From the NCBI RefSeq assembly GCF_020536995.1, contig NC_068360.1, forward strand, positions 22,093,689-22,157,688: a DNA stretch of 64,000 bases, written 5' to 3'. Shown one piece after another: positions 1 through 14,230 of the stretch. The notes beneath the pieces are model-generated. The model did not search any database. It was not told where the DNA came from and was given only the letters and a program-made list of their open reading frames with translations. The position numbers and the translations under genes were made by a program. Source of the DNA: Dreissena polymorpha (lineage: Eukaryota; Mollusca; Bivalvia; Myida; Dreissenidae). Position 1 is the stretch's first letter, and each line of letters starts with the position of its first letter.

Positions 1-3000
1 TCCCATATAAACAGTCAAGGTGAAGACACACTTTAATGTTCGTTTTAGAAGAAAACGTACTTATGCGAAAATTGTGATGTTTTAAAAATGAAGCATAAAT
101 TGGCATGCACAGATAAATCGCTTCAAATAGTACTAATTTTTGAAATTCTAAAATATGTAACGGTATTTTAAAAAGAATACTTACCGATATTAATGTCAGA
201 GACGTTTTAACAGAAATCAAAATGTAAATTAGGAGACATTTGACTAAATAATATATTATGTACTTATGGTATAAATAAGGAATAGTTTAAACATAACAAA
301 TATACAAAATGCTCATTTTTCGGTTGTTATAACGGAGTTGGCACTTAATTCTTCGGCTAAAACTGTGCGCTGATAACGTTTTAGAACATTTTGAATGAGA
401 AACTAGAACATAAGCTAACGTGCGTCTCGCGTGATCAGAATAAACATTTCCGAATTATTGTCGTCATTTATATTGCAGAGCAAACCAAAAAGGATGGGAA
501 AATTAGTACGAGCACGATAAAGATAAGGCGCATTGTTTTACACAGGAGGTTCAAGTTACAGTACATTGAGTCAATGCGTTCACACATTTCTGCTAGACAT
601 TTTCCAATCGTTTGGTGCATGTAAACTCTTGGTTGAAAATATTTACACAATCACGAAAGCATAGCATCCCATACTTATTAACTTAAAGACCCAAACGAAG
701 AGTTTGCATGCACTGTTGCTTAACGGTAAAATGCTGTCATCACACGTTAAATAATTCTAAATCAAGAATGAATTTGGGTTTGAACTATAATGAAATTCGA
801 TGCGATTTTCTACATATTTTCTTAAAACATGGCTTTTTGTACATTGTTTGAAGTAACAAAATAAAACGGGCATAGAATATTAACAATATTACCCTATAAT
901 AAGATTGAAACAACATATATTTAGTCGATCATCAACACAAAATTTGTTATGACGGCATAATTTGATTTGATTTATGCTTTGAACCAGTCAAAGATCTCAG
1001 GGTGCAAAATCAAAAGCATCTCGTATCTGCCAAAACGTAAAAACTGGTGTAACCTGGAAAAATTAATATAACTTTCGATTTTCTCTTTAAATCAAAATCG
1101 CCTAAAAACGCAAGTTGCCATCACGTACATGCTATTCATTTTCCCCGTGTCTCATGATGTATACATCATGTAGATATATTTGGAATAATAAATTCATAAC
1201 TTCACTGAAAATTACCCAGAAAATGCATTCCTTGTTCTGGAATTCGCTCAACACAACAGACGTAACTTACTTGTTGTCTATTTATTAAGTTTTGGTTCTT
1301 TATAAAATTCTTAAGACTATATAAAAAAGGTTTTCAAAAAATTGTATGACCTGGTATGGCTTTAGGCAATTATATTACCCTTCTTTCATTCTGAATACAT
1401 GTTCAGTTTTCAAGTTTTATACACATTCGTCTATGTGTTTTACTTTACAATTTCAAATTGTCGCGTTTGTTTTGCTCTTCGCAAATGCCGTATTTCCGCT
1501 TATGATTAAAAAAGACTGAATCAAAATACACAATTTAGCGAATTTACCTCTCCAGTAACAAGCGTTCGAATCTGTAATTTTTGGCAATTAGGGTCAACAG
1601 TCCGGTTATAAATCGTTCATAAAACCCGGATGCTTTAGTACACCTGTAGCTAATTGTATAGCTCTTATCCAGCGGCTAACATTTGGTTATATTGTCTTTT
1701 CGGATATCTTTTTGGTTAGCGATTGTATGAAAAAATCTTTCCAATTAGGTGCACGTTTTGGATAAGTTTTGGATAACATTAAACCAAGCTATTTGACTTC
1801 GGTTATCTTTATTCGAATGAGGTTATATTTTGAATCGGCGAAAGTTATCCATATTTATACAATTGGCTACTGGTTATAAATGTGTGCAAAGCTTAATTTA
1901 GCAGCATTTTTTTCTTGTTTAGTGTGGCATTTCGGATTTTCTTTAAAGATCAATAACTCCGCTAAAAACGTAACCAATATGCCCTTTCTGCTTAACTATA
2001 TTTGCAAAATTTAATCACTCTCACACATTCTTACGCGCTACACACGTTCAAAATTGCACATTCTATTTAATCTCGTATTAAGCATACACATGAATCAGCC
2101 ATCTGAACATATAGCTAAAGGAGCACCTGCCAGTGTCTCCGATGATGAGTGTCGTAGAAAAATGAACGCATGAGGTTTGAACTAAAATAAATTAAGGATG
2201 GCTTTGATACATATCAATGGAGGGATTGAAAGACAAAAGTCTACCGTAATGGCGTCAACTAACGTTCATTTCTGCTTTTGTAAGGAGATTTAATAATTTA
2301 ATGCTTCTAATGTGTCACTGATAACGTTCCGGAGGGTGTCAAAATTAGGAACTTATAGTCAAACAGAACAACCAGTTCTGCTCTCTTTATCAGATTGACT
2401 TCAGTAATCAACATGATGACATGTAACTAATTTAGAACAAAACAACGCGTATGTGGTGAACTTGTATGAACACTATTATGACAATATTATTTTATTTTAT
2501 AAAACCGTATCATTACAACCAAAAATTATTTCTGCTTACTGCACATTTAAGACGAACACATCACAAAACATATATTTTATTTCATTGTAATCAACTAAAT
2601 AATACATGTTAATTGTGATATAAATAATTAAATTTCTTATCGGTAGTAAAGAGCCAAATGCTTGAGTGTTGCACTTTTTTGTAATTATATTATGTATAAG
2701 GAGGGATTTAAAAATGAATGGTCGATAACCACATTATTGATCAGATAATGCCCCGGAGGCGTTCTCAGAAATTTATAAGATATTAAGTACTTGTTCTAAT
2801 TAGGTAGAGGACTAGAGAATATCATTTAGGTGAAATATAGCAAACAATATGCGTTTTAACTGACTTCTGGGTTCCAAGTAAGAATTATGTGCAATTATCT
2901 GTAAGCCAAAAATGATCATTGGACTTTTCACCATTAGCCAATAGATTTAATATCATTCAATACTATCTTACAATCGTTCATATATAAGCTATAAGAAAAA

Positions 3001-6000
3001 CGGTTTGTGTAATTTTGTTTTGGTTTAACGAGAAAAGCAAAGACATTTTCAAAATATAATAAACAGCCGCTTGTGAATAATAAGCGGTTCGAAATAACGC
3101 ACATATTAATTTAGTTTGCTTCATTTGGTTTGGTTTGCCATGACATAAAAACAGCTCTAAGATGTCATTACACGCCCTATCATGTGTCATTAACCTTGTT
3201 TTTACATATGCCGATTTATCAAAATCACAACGCAATGGTGTGACTATAAAAGCACGTTTTAGAGTTTCCATTTCCGAACGAATACATGTAGCACTTAAAT
3301 TTGCACAAATGCCAAAGACGAAGGCAAAACCGTCTTTTTAAGTACAGATCATGATAAGACATTATTCGACACCTGAGTGATCAAATTTATGTGCATGACG
3401 CTTTGCTTACTGGCGTCGCAAACTCAAGTGGATCAAAATGCGGCGTACATCAGCATTTAAATGTTCTTTATTTATAAAAACTATTCTATTTATTGTGTTT
3501 AGTGCTGCATCTTGCCTGTTTCCACGACCAATTATAAATGCATGATTGAAGAAAACATTAGTTAAATATCTTATAATCTGGTATAATGCAAGACATACAC
3601 AATATTATAATGTTCGTACAATTTCAATCATACCTGCCAACCGGAACGTGCAAACATTGATAACTATGAAATCTCGTCCGCAATTCGCAATTCTGTCGAA
3701 TGTTTAATTTTTCTTATAAATGAGCTGAACCCAACATCGCGACTTTGCTTAGAAATTTCAATCGAATTGTACTGTGCCCGTGCTTCCTTCGCAAGAAAGT
3801 AGAAATCGACATAGTCTTTCCGCTTGAATATTCTTGCCTATAACAATCATGTCTTCATAATTTGATACAACGTTTTAATGTGTAAAACAACGTCATGTTT
3901 AATTCACATAGATATTTTTATTCGTAAACTCGAAATCACATCTGTACAAATTAGATAATCTGTTAATCATAGTTCGGTGGGATCGCTATAAGCGTTTCTA
4001 ATATATCCATGGCCACGCTATAAACATAAAATGGGTGATCCAGAGGGATTTCGCAAAGCCGCTCCCCCCTACCCATTCCGTCCATTTGTGTCATGGTCAT
4101 TGGTAACATGTTCCTAATGCTTGGGCATGTGTTCATTTCATGTTTGTAGTAACATATTTCTCTCTGCTATATGGCGTCCATTGAACGTTTTACTCAAGAA
4201 GAGAAAAGGTTATAGCATGAAGTTTAATGAAAATCACAGCCATCAGTCCGTGAAATCCTGTAATCATCTTATTTATCATAATAATACTGCGTAATGATCA
4301 GATTTCAGGATGCCGCGTTTTATCGGTTTTTACAATTTTTCGAAAATGAAACACCACATTTAAGACATGCATGCGTGTGTACCATGTTAGCTGCCTATTA
4401 TTAGGAATTCCGGATGTTCGCCCAATTAAAAAAAATAGAACAGAGAGTTGTGATGACCTAGTACAAGCACTATAAAGATTATGTCAAAATGATTCATAAA
4501 ACATGTACTGGTAAAATGTAGCACACAATATTTGCAGCAATAAGGGACATGTGTTAGATTGTCACGTTCTTCTTGCGGGATAAGAGTGAATTTAGAATAC
4601 ACATTGTTTTGTAACTAACTTAGTACAGACAAATGCGTATGTGATGTATGTACGGCAAGACAAAGGCAATGTCAGGTGGTTAGTTTAAAATAGACACTAC
4701 AAATCAAAGATATTTTGCAACAATTATTGTTCATACTTGTCTTATTGAACATGTCAAGAGGAATAAATCGTTGAGCAGAAGTGAAATTTTATTTCCACAA
4801 AAACATTATATGTTTAGTGTGTTTAAAAACCATATTGTTTACACTGTATCACTTTTATATAATACAAGCCGGTACTAGGAATTCAGATGGACTCAAATAA
4901 TTAACAATTATATTTCATGCAAACAATGCAATTATTTAGAAAAAAAAGCCGTTTATTTGGAATATAACATCGATGTAAACTCATTTTTATGCAAATGAAA
5001 AATACCATAATAATTGAAATATGTTACGAAATCAATGCTTGTTCTTATACTTGTAAAGAAAGAATGTCACATTAATTTTGTCCGCCTGTCATCCTGTATA
5101 CATCCTAAAGATTCATTTTGAATTTCGACAAATTGTCCCGGACAAAGAACTTGAATCGAGCTAGAACTTGGTCAACGTTCATTGACACGACCTGATAGGA
5201 ATTTATTATTTCATTATAAAAATGACTTAACATGCATGTCTTCTTCGTAAATTTGCTTAAGGCAACACACGTAACATTTGTGTTATCATATGATAAAGTT
5301 TTGCCTATTTTAAAATTCTAAAGGCTAAAAATATGTTCAGGAAATGGAACGACCTGTGAGGCTACTAGTTGCAATAATTCAACTCTCAGCTTTATAAACA
5401 TAAGGGTTGCTGAGAGTTGTAATGCTCCGTCTATTGTTCTAAGGTGCAAAATTTGATCACCACTGCAAGTGCTAAGGAACACTATTACTGCAAAAAGTGA
5501 TCAAAGTTTACCTGCCAAAAGCACAATCTCATGCAAATTGCCATTAAAGCAAGAAATTATTGCTTTTTACTTACTTTGTTATTCTTTCGACCATATCGAA
5601 AAACGTGCGCAATGTTGCCGAATTAAAGTGTCGCTTTCGGTTAGGTTGCGGAACACTAATCTTTTGGAAATCGTTATTTGTGATGTAGTCTAAGTCGATA
5701 ACGATTTTCGAATATTTTAACTGTTCCAAATTTGAATATACAAATGTAAACAAGAATAGTGTGTTGAAAAATTCACTGTCATTGTGTTTTTAAGGGTTCA
5801 TGCAAAGTATAACGTCCGTAGGTTGCCTTTCTGGTAAATTTTATGTGATTTTGAAGTTTATTCATCGCTTCCTTAATTGGTCAAAAACGATGTCTGTGTA
5901 GTGATGCGCACTGATGTGCGGAGAACTGCGGTTGTGTTTATGAAGGGGTGCATATGGACTCCTGAGCCGTCACATCAAAAAATACCAAAGGCTATGGGAG

Positions 6001-7040
6001 TTCGTTTATATGGACTAGTATGGCTACACTAATTTTATATTCCCTTCATCAATCTTTTTTCAAAGTCTTTTACAAAGACCTCACAGTGGTTACCTCCACA
6101 GTTTCTAATAGTCGCGATTTTCATACTTCGCACAAGCCGTATTCGAGCTTATAATATAAACAAGGTACAAAAAGACACAGTGGAGCAAGTTGACTTTTAG
6201 AGATTCAATGAAAGTAAAAAGTTATTTTCAAAATTGTAATTTTGGGCCAAACAGGTTAATAACTGTGATTTAGACTGTTTTAATACTGCTGCTGATTAAT
6301 GTTTGTAAAACTGAATTAAGCAGCAACGAATTTGTAGTTAAGTGCGACACAAGTTTGAAAATGTATTTCGTGCTTTAAAGAGACATTTCTCCGGGAAGAA
6401 TACAACCAAGATACCCATGCTGATAAGGTATATTTACAAAGTTTTAGCACTCGTGCAGGCTTCACAAATTCACAATTGCAGAATTTCTTTTGCCTTGCAT
6501 AGAGCATACACGCATAGGGCATGGGGCACATAACTAGCCACATAGCTCATTGAGCTCACAACAATGTCTCAGTGAATGAGTGGCAGAGGAAAATAAAAGC
6601 CAAACATCCATTGAAGAAGATTTCACTATTCAATTCTACTTATTTTTCACTGATAACGTTTTGTACTATGTCCGAATTAGGATCAAATCGTGGAATACAA
6701 CGTGTGCTGCCCGCGTGATCAGACTGAATTAAGCAATAAAAGTTATAGCATTTCAACTAATTGAGAACAGACAAACGTGTATGTGATGAACTGGGATACT
6801 AACGCAAAAACATAAAGTTGTTTAATATAGCAGTATCATTAAAATCACCAATTGTAAACAGAATTCTGCTTATTGTACATTTAAGAAAAATCACCGCCGA
6901 AAACATATTTATCTTTTCAACATAAACAACATATGTAAATTGTGATATAGGTAATGTAACTTTCAAAAAGATAGTTAAGAGCCAAAAGCCTTATTTTTTT
7001 ACTTTTTGATTTACAATTGGTATTATGCCTACTGATGGAA
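1..7040. repeat. Gene-free AT-rich stretch with decayed tandem duplication
   Basis: No gene supported. A marker segment recurs at about 2424 (GTAACTAATTTAGAACAAAA), 4610 (GTAACTAACTTAGTACAGAC) and 6758 (CAACTAATTGAGAACAGACA), each followed by a CG(C/T)GTATGTG(A/G)TG block, so the spacing is about 2.15 kb. Further matches: 1150-1400 with 5090-5370, 2520-2720 with 6840-7040, and GATAACGTT at 376, 2322 and 6655. A small imperfect inverted repeat (GTAGCTAATTGTATA / TATACAATTGGCTAC) lies at 1647-1871. Confidence 0.5.
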
Positions 7041-9284
7041 TTAAAAAATAAACACTTATATTCCATGCCAAATATACTTTTTCAAGGACAAAAAACAAAT
7101 AGCTTTTAAAACATTGGTTTTAATTAAAAGTACATGTACTGCTGTCAAGGCTTGACTAATATAAATGATTACTAACACAAGTATTCGATACATGTTCCGC
7201 CGAGACCGATTGGAAGTTTTTAAATGAAATGATGTGTATTACGAGAACTATGCAAAAAACATCCGCCGCCGAAGGGAGTGGACATTCCCTAAAATGCGGC
7301 TTTTAACACACACAATCCTTAACAAAGCATCACTCTTCGTTATAATATTTTACAACTAGTTTAATTTGCAACATGACATCGAATCCCAATCAAATAATGA
7401 AAGTGGGTCATCTGCATTACAAGGATATATACAAACTGATATCAGTACATTTTCTGTATAGCAAAGATAGTTACGTCTAACTTTCGTTAAGTGTGAGTAA
7501 AGTTTAATTTAAGCGGTTTGATATTCTCTACGGGTTGCATGCTGCATTGTTGGGCATGTTTGATATCAATAGCTTTCTAAGCAAATTGTTTTGGAAGGCA
7601 CACACCAACTAGCTGGTAATCACGTTATCAATCTGTTACACGGTTTGATCGTTACCCTGTTTTCATACACATATTATATCAACTAAAGCTTGCGAATTGT
7701 TATCTTATAACCAAAATCGTTCTTTTTATTCAATAACAAAAGTGGCTTTCTTTGCGCGAATGACAGATATTTGTTATTGCTATTTGTTCTTTTTGTCGTA
7801 GTTGGTTTCCAAATATGGCTAAAATATTGTATCAAGTTTTCAATGAAGTTAAGTTATACAACCACCTAGGGTTTATATGCGACAAGTCACATTTTAAAAC
7901 CTAATCATTGAATGTCGCTAGCAACAAACTGCGAGGAACGTTCCTAAACATAATAAATAGTGGGTTACATCCACGAGATTCAAACCTACTTACGCTTAAA
8001 ACGTCACACCAAGCAGTGATCATACCTTAAGCGCTTTACGGATGTGAATTTTAAAATACATGCACGCTGCTGTACATTAAAAGACTTGATGTAGCCCACA
8101 GGTTTTGCACTGTACACATTCAGTCATTGAAACTTTCTACCAGCACTGACTTTTCACTCGCACTGAGCGCCATCTTAGAGGAGACCTTGGTTCAGGAGTA
8201 ATGTTTATGTAATGCTATTGATAACATTCACCATTAATCACGCATTCAATATGCAACATTTGTTTGATCTAAAGCTCTGGAAAATTTGCAGGTAATTACT
8301 ACTGACATAAACATAATCAATTTCACTCTTTACCACGTTGGGTTGTGCTGAGAATATGGTCAGAAAAAGTCATGTATGCATTATTAATTACAATTGCGAA
8401 CATGTACTATTCTTGCGTTTAGAACTTGCAAAATGTGGAGAATCATATCATCAAATGGCGACGCGATTCTGTCAACCGTAACACTTGTTCATGTACAGCT
8501 GGCTTCAGTGTAAAGAACTGTCAAATCAGTAAGCAAGCTTTGCTTTAACCTTTCTCAACATCTAGTCAAATAATGTAGATAGTGTAGACGTTTCCCTTTA
8601 ATTGTTGTAAGAATGAATCTTACTATCAAATAGGCTATAAATAACTCTCACCAACGGCTTGCAATTTTTTTTTTTTTGGAGGTTGGGGTTGGGTACATAT
8701 TGTTTCGGGCGTAAATGGCGTTATGATTCTTTGCAGAAAAATATGAAGGCCAACCCATAAATTTTGGTACGTTTTTTAAAATTATTTCTTGTTCAAAAAG
8801 CTACCTTGAGGATGGTCTTGGCTTAGTTCAATCTTTATATGGCACATGTTTAATCATCGTTATGATGTTTTAATCATAACCCGTAAACATTCGATAGAAA
8901 CTTTGATAGTATTATAAACTATTAAGCACCAGAGATACGACGAGTATTCCTCGTTTACTTGTAGATATAAAGGTCAGTGTTTTTTTAACAGTTTTTTTTA
9001 AACGTGAATTGAAATGAAACAATATATTATATAGATTTTAGCGAGGTGTTGTCTAAATAACTGTTTTGTAGCATAATTGAATAAGAAATATGCAGATACG
9101 GATGTGACCTTTCAATGTAAGTGTATTTTGTATTGCAATTGCACGTTCTGCACATATTCTTGACACCACTTATTATAACAAGAAACTAGTTTTATCCCTG
9201 CCTGGATTCGTGGACAAGGACTGTGCAATCATTTTGTATCTGTAAAACTGCATGGTTAATCACCACACTTTTTGTTACATTGCT
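7041..9284. other. AT-rich stretch, nothing recognised
   Basis: Only short frames with no family signal; a T run near 8668. No gene, RNA or clear repeat seen. Confidence 0.5.
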
Positions 9285-9610
9285 AGATACTAGTTTTACC
9301 CCCGTCAAAAAGTAAAAGGGGAATACTGGAATCACTGTAACGTCTGTCCGTCTATCTGTCCGTCTGTCTGTCCGTAGACAAAAACCTGTCCGCAGACGTT
9401 CCCCCACTTTTTCAACGTTCTACATTCAACCGGTCTGGTATTGGTCCTTATGGTAAGACGTTATTCATGCGCAACATTATCATCCTCCATCAAACACTAC
9501 ACAAGTGAGTTTGCTTCGTAACGACTTAAACGGTATGTACTGGACTGTCTATGGACGTATGTTCGTGTGTTTTTCCTTCTGTCTGTCTGTTTTCGGTCGG
9601 TCTGTCAATG
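9285..9610 (+). repeat. GTCTGTCC-rich degenerate repeat
   Basis: Two stretches of GTCTGTCC/GTCTGTCT (9341-9375 and about 9578-9610) lie in similar surroundings (TTCTAC-CCGGTCTGGTA..). They look like degraded copies of a repeat ending in a (GTCT)n tail. Confidence 0.45.
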
Positions 9611-9905
9611 AGTAGAAACATACCTCCCGCATGCGTTCTCCTATATTTTCAATTTTACAGCATTTAAACTTCCAGGCACTTTCCTTATCATAGGAAATCG
9701 TGCATGTGTAATTTGTATCACCCTTCTTTACAAATTACATACGTTTTCAGCCTTCTTAAACCTTTTTAGGCATGGGGATAATCTTCGTCGCTTTTGTTAC
9801 AACTTACAGTAAACAGACTGTTTCGTGAATATTGGAAAATGGTAATAAAATAACTACTGCTTGGTATGGCGTTGGTACAATTTATTGGACGAATTTTGTT
9901 GAGGC

Positions 9906-10414
9906 TTATAGGGCCTTTTCACGTTTTGGTAAATTGACACAATTTAACAAAGTTGTTTCAGATACGCAAATTTTCGTTTTAGTTATTATATTTGTGAGGA
10001 AACAGTCATACTGAACATTTCCCATGCTCAAACATATCTATTATGCGCATATTTTTACGATTTAAAAACCTGAAAATTATAAAGCGTTGCAACGCGAAAC
10101 GATTGAATAATTCGGAGAGTTCTTTTGTTGACGTTATATTTTGTGAAACTAAGAGAATTGCTTATATAAAGTATAAAATACATACCTCATTGTATAAGCA
10201 CGGATGGTCGAGTGGTCTAAGCGTTAGACTTTTACTCCAGGACTCAGGGGTCAGTGGCTCGAGCCCAGTTGAGGACAACATTTTTTATTTTTTCTATTTT
10301 ATTCTTGTTTTTTTTTAATGGAGCTTTTTATATCCAATGTTTACATTGATCAATGTAAAGCATTTTATAGCAAACTTCAACACATGCCAAAATCTGTGAA
10401 AAAGGCCCCTTTAA
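9906..10414 (+). mobile_element. tRNA-cored TIR element, copy 1
   Basis: Inverted ends are GGGCCTTTTCAC at the left and GTGAAAAAGGCCCC followed by TTAA at the right. The middle (10199-10275) is a tRNA-like block with an A-box-like TGGTCGAGTGG and a B-box-like GGCTCGAGCCC. The element is about 500 bp with no coding content. Related copies lie at 23740 (inverted) and 55026. TTAA at the ends suggests a TTAA target site. Confidence 0.75.
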
Positions 10415-11573
10415 TATGTAAACTGTTCGTAAAGGCTCCAAACGTAGGGTCACTATAGGCACCACTTTGTTGCCCTTTTGAGTTAAGATAAACCAACGCA
10501 TAAGGTGGTTGATATTTTCTTTAAGTAACGGATACTGTTTAAAAGACTGTGGAAATTCATTCATATAGCACATAATGTGTGTGTAAAATTTAATATCGTG
10601 AATGTCGCCATTCCATCTCTCGTACGAAACAATTATTATACACTGGATAGATCAGCTCTGTGAATAAAATTTTGCAAATGAAAATTGACTGTACAAATGC
10701 CTTCCGATTTAAGACTTAATAAGATGGTTTATACAAAAATGATAGTCAGTAATAAGGCTTATACAATTTCATAAGCTACAACAATTTTATATGAGTAAAC
10801 AAACACATTTACAATAAATTGTAGATTTGGAGCCCACAACTACATGTACATTCTAGAAAGTTTAAACAGTAATACAGACACTGTTGCAAGACTATGTCAT
10901 GTGTATAACAATGATATTAAGGGCAACACATGCATTACAAGAAAAGAACTGCGCTCGGATACAAAATCCATCTTTGCTCATAAATTGTATTGACTCGAAA
11001 AATATTGTTTAATTAACTTAAACATTGTGTGTGTGAAAAAGATATCAGCTGTTTTTGCCTGAGATACTTACTATGCATCTATGTTGATGTCAATATTATG
11101 TGAATATATTAGTATAATTAAAGAATTTCCAAATTGATAAATAATACCACAATATAACATGTTGATATTTTATTTCATGATGACACGACTACCATCTGGC
11201 AAAGAATTGTGAATCTTTCTTGACATACTTTTAGAATTAACAAACGTGCATATGAAGATTAAATGTACAGCAATAACTGCTGTTTTTATAATATTATATT
11301 ACATTTTATTATATATATTCACTTCAATGCGACTGCTTACTAACATCTACGTACTTATTGCGCCAATGTAATTAGAGATTGGGTCGAAATAAAACAACTT
11401 TAAGTAATGAGTTTTCAAGATAACGAGTATATTCATACGACTTATGCAATTCGTACAAAACGGATGTTAAACATAATATATTATTATATATTAAGGTATT
11501 AATAAATGCATTAGACGCATATCTCATCTTTATTAATGCTTAGCAACATAATGATTTAAATGGAGGATATTTG
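10415..11573. other. AT-rich stretch, nothing recognised
   Basis: No open frame with family signal and no repeat structure seen. Confidence 0.5.
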
Positions 11574-11695
11574 TTGGATTCGGTGGATTATCGATTTTAA
11601 TTCACGAGTGATCATAAAAAATAATATTTTCACGATTGGCGCATATATTTTCTATGATCACGAGTGAAGTAAAATCGATATTCCACCGAATCCAA
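11574..11695. repeat. Inverted repeat with 43-bp arms
   Basis: Arms 11574-11616 and 11653-11695 pair almost fully (TTGGATTCGGTGGA.. with ..TCCACCGAATCCAA; CACGAGTGATCATA with TATGATCACGAGTG). The loop is 36 bp. It could be a small MITE or a cruciform-forming site. Confidence 0.75.
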
Positions 11696-13079
11696 AAGAT
11701 TTTTTTTATTTTATGCATTTTTTCACCGTTAATATACCGTGTACTTCAGATTTACGAATTGAAGTTAATCATATTGAATAAAATGTACTTGAACAACCAG
11801 TATGTACGTTTACTATTGCCAACGGTGATGTTGTGTTGTAACGCACGTATATACAATCAATATCTTTCTAAACAGTTACACCGTTAATGACTGAAACACT
11901 AGAATACAAGTTTTGAAGAATTGGTATCCGAAAATCAATGATTGTATGTTTCATTAAATTGCGAATGAGTTCTAATGTAAAAACTCATTTATTTATAAAA
12001 GATCTGTGCACTATTAAGAAATCCCCACTATTTTGTGCAGATTTGTTCACACTGCACATGGCTACGCGTTTTGTTGCTACATCATTTTTACAAGTAAACG
12101 TTGCGGTATTAGCGTGGTCGTTTAGAATTTCATTGATGTAAACAACATTTGATTAAAAGTATTAATATAAGATCGTTAATATATATTTTTTTACATATGT
12201 CTGATATGAACAAGTAGCTGATACCTTAGTTTTAATGCATTGTACATGGTTGTCTGTAGTTATGCATGTGTCTCAAAGTCCTTATGAGGGAAACGCCTGA
12301 GTTTAAACTTATAAACTTATTTAAACTTATAAATGTACTTTGTATGCATGTTAAAGCTCAGAAGTTATGTTGACATCTAAAAGACCCCCCCCCCCATATA
12401 ATCATAATACGTATCCTGACTTTAGAAAGTTTACTTTTTAGTGCATGCTTTGTTCATGATAGATAAGACCAGAGATTGCTTTAAAGAAGACAACTATCGT
12501 TGAATTTAATATGGCTTAATCCTACAAATCTGATCCTAATTAGAATTTTACAATTAAACATACAAAAAAAATGATAATGGGCATATTTGGTAAGTTTGAA
12601 AATACATGCATAGGAAAGCATAATTTAACTTGCCTTATGAATATTCAAATCTGATATTCGTTTACATACAGGGAAATGTCTCGTTTTTAATAAGTTTAGC
12701 TATACTAAATATCTACACCAAATAGTCAACTTCAAATATGTCATTTTTGTCATTATATAATTAACTTGCAGGCAATTTTTATTATAGTATCAAAGTTGAA
12801 GAATAAATCGACCTCGATATGTCGGACAGCTCTTGTTTAATTATACCTTAAAGGTTCTTTGGAAATGTTGGATAATTAAAGGATTGGGGCTTTATTAAAC
12901 CGATACACTTACCCGAATTATTCACCATTCCAGTCGATGACCCTAGCTCTATTAAGCATGTTGGGTTGTGTTTGTTACATTCCTTTGTGGTTTTGTATTT
13001 GCTTGTTTTGTGTCTTGTCAGACAACTTGTCAATAATTCATTTAGATAAATTAATAAAGAATCCCTTTTTTATAAAGGT
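11696..13079. other. AT-rich stretch, nothing recognised
   Basis: Short frames only. A C run lies at about 12385-12395. Confidence 0.5.
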
Positions 13080-13560
13080 GTATAGGCAACGCTGAATGCT
13101 GGATGTTTGGTATTCAAACGTTGGTGGTTATTGAGAATATCGAGCCAATGTTGAATACTTAGCTGGGTATTTGGAAATCAAACAATTGCGATTATCCATG
13201 AAAAATCCAGTATCCAGCTGGATTTTTGTTATTCGAACTATTGCACATATCTAGCCACGGTCGAATACAAATCTTTAAATTGAATACCTATCTGAGAATT
13301 GGGAGACATATATATTCCACATATCGATGCAATATAACAAACAATGCAACTTTATCAGGAGATCAAATTTATTGGTTTCAACTATGTTAATAACAAACCA
13401 CCAACTACGAACTTTAGGTTTGGTCGAACCACGGAAAAATAACAATCGGATAAGATATTCGAACATTGTCAAAAATCAACTTAAGGACAAATACCCATCT
13501 GGGTATTGGGTATTGGGTTACCGAATATTATAATATCAAGCCAGGATACAAAACTCAACT
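13080..13560. repeat. Degenerate tandem repeat, about 60-70 bp unit
   Basis: Words such as GGTATTCAAACGTTG, TATTCGAAC.ATTG, ATATC.AGCCA.GGT and AGCTGGGTATT recur at 13105, 13160, 13228 and near 13497-13540. Too decayed to set unit borders. Confidence 0.4.
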
Positions 13561-13584
13561 GAAAATAGGGAACTCGAACCAGAA

Positions 13585-13690
13585 TATTATTTTGCATGCA
13601 TGTGTATCTCATGGAGCTGCACATTTTGAGTGTCGAAAGATCAAGGTCAAGGTCATCGTTTAAGATCAAAGGTCAAATATATGGGGACAT
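13585..13690 (-). repeat. Fragment of the TGACCTTGA repeat
   Basis: Reverse complement shows TTTGACCTTTGATCTTAAAC, GACCTTGACCTTGATC, CACTCAAAATGTGCAGCTCC and ACACATGCATGC, as at 56105. Confidence 0.6.
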
Positions 13691-14025
13691 TTGTTTCACA
13701 AAAACATCGCTTGTTTGTTGTGTTTTGTGCATTTTGTCTATCACTTTCTCACATTTATTTATTAAGTTGCACATAGTTTTGTTAAAACACTTTTCAAAGA
13801 GTGAGAGTATATCTGGTTTTTATTTAAAGAACTAAAAATCATAAATTAAAATTTAGTCTGTAAATTTCCAAAAATGTGTTGTTGTTTGACTGTAAATTAA
13901 TACAAATAAAAAAATGTTTGTTAACATTAGTCTGAATAATTTTTTTCCTCGTTATAATCACGGCGCTGGGTTATTTCTTTTTATTTATGTTTGTTGCGTT
14001 GTTTCGTATGGGAAAGCGGACAACG

Positions 14026-14226
14026 ACAATGAGCGAGGCATGGTGCGCATTTGGGGGGGGGGGGTAGAGGATTAGTAGGGTAATGGGGTAGGGTTAGGGT
14101 AAGAGGTCGGGTTTGGGTTAGGGTTAGCCTTAACCCTAATCTGAACCCTAACCCGACCCCTAACCTTTACCCTAACCCCTACCATAACCCAGGGTTATCT
14201 CCCCTACACCATGCCTCGCTCGTTGT
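14026..14226. repeat. Inverted repeat with telomere-like interior
   Basis: Twenty-base arms (14026-14045 ACAATGAGCGAGGCATGGTG; 14207-14226 reverse complement, 19 of 20) enclose GGGTTAGGGTTAGGGTAA-like sequence on the left and its CCCTAA complement on the right, meeting head to head near 14128. A G run (14055-14065) lies in the left arm. Confidence 0.75.
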
Positions 14227-14230
14227 TTTA

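Noticed and set aside
10199-10275. Functional tRNA gene
   Set aside because: Arms do not fold into a good cloverleaf, and the block sits in the centre of a TIR element with two related copies.
14055-14200. A true telomere or fused chromosome end
   Set aside because: Only a few degenerate TTAGGG-like units within a 200-bp inverted-repeat element that has its own non-telomeric arms.
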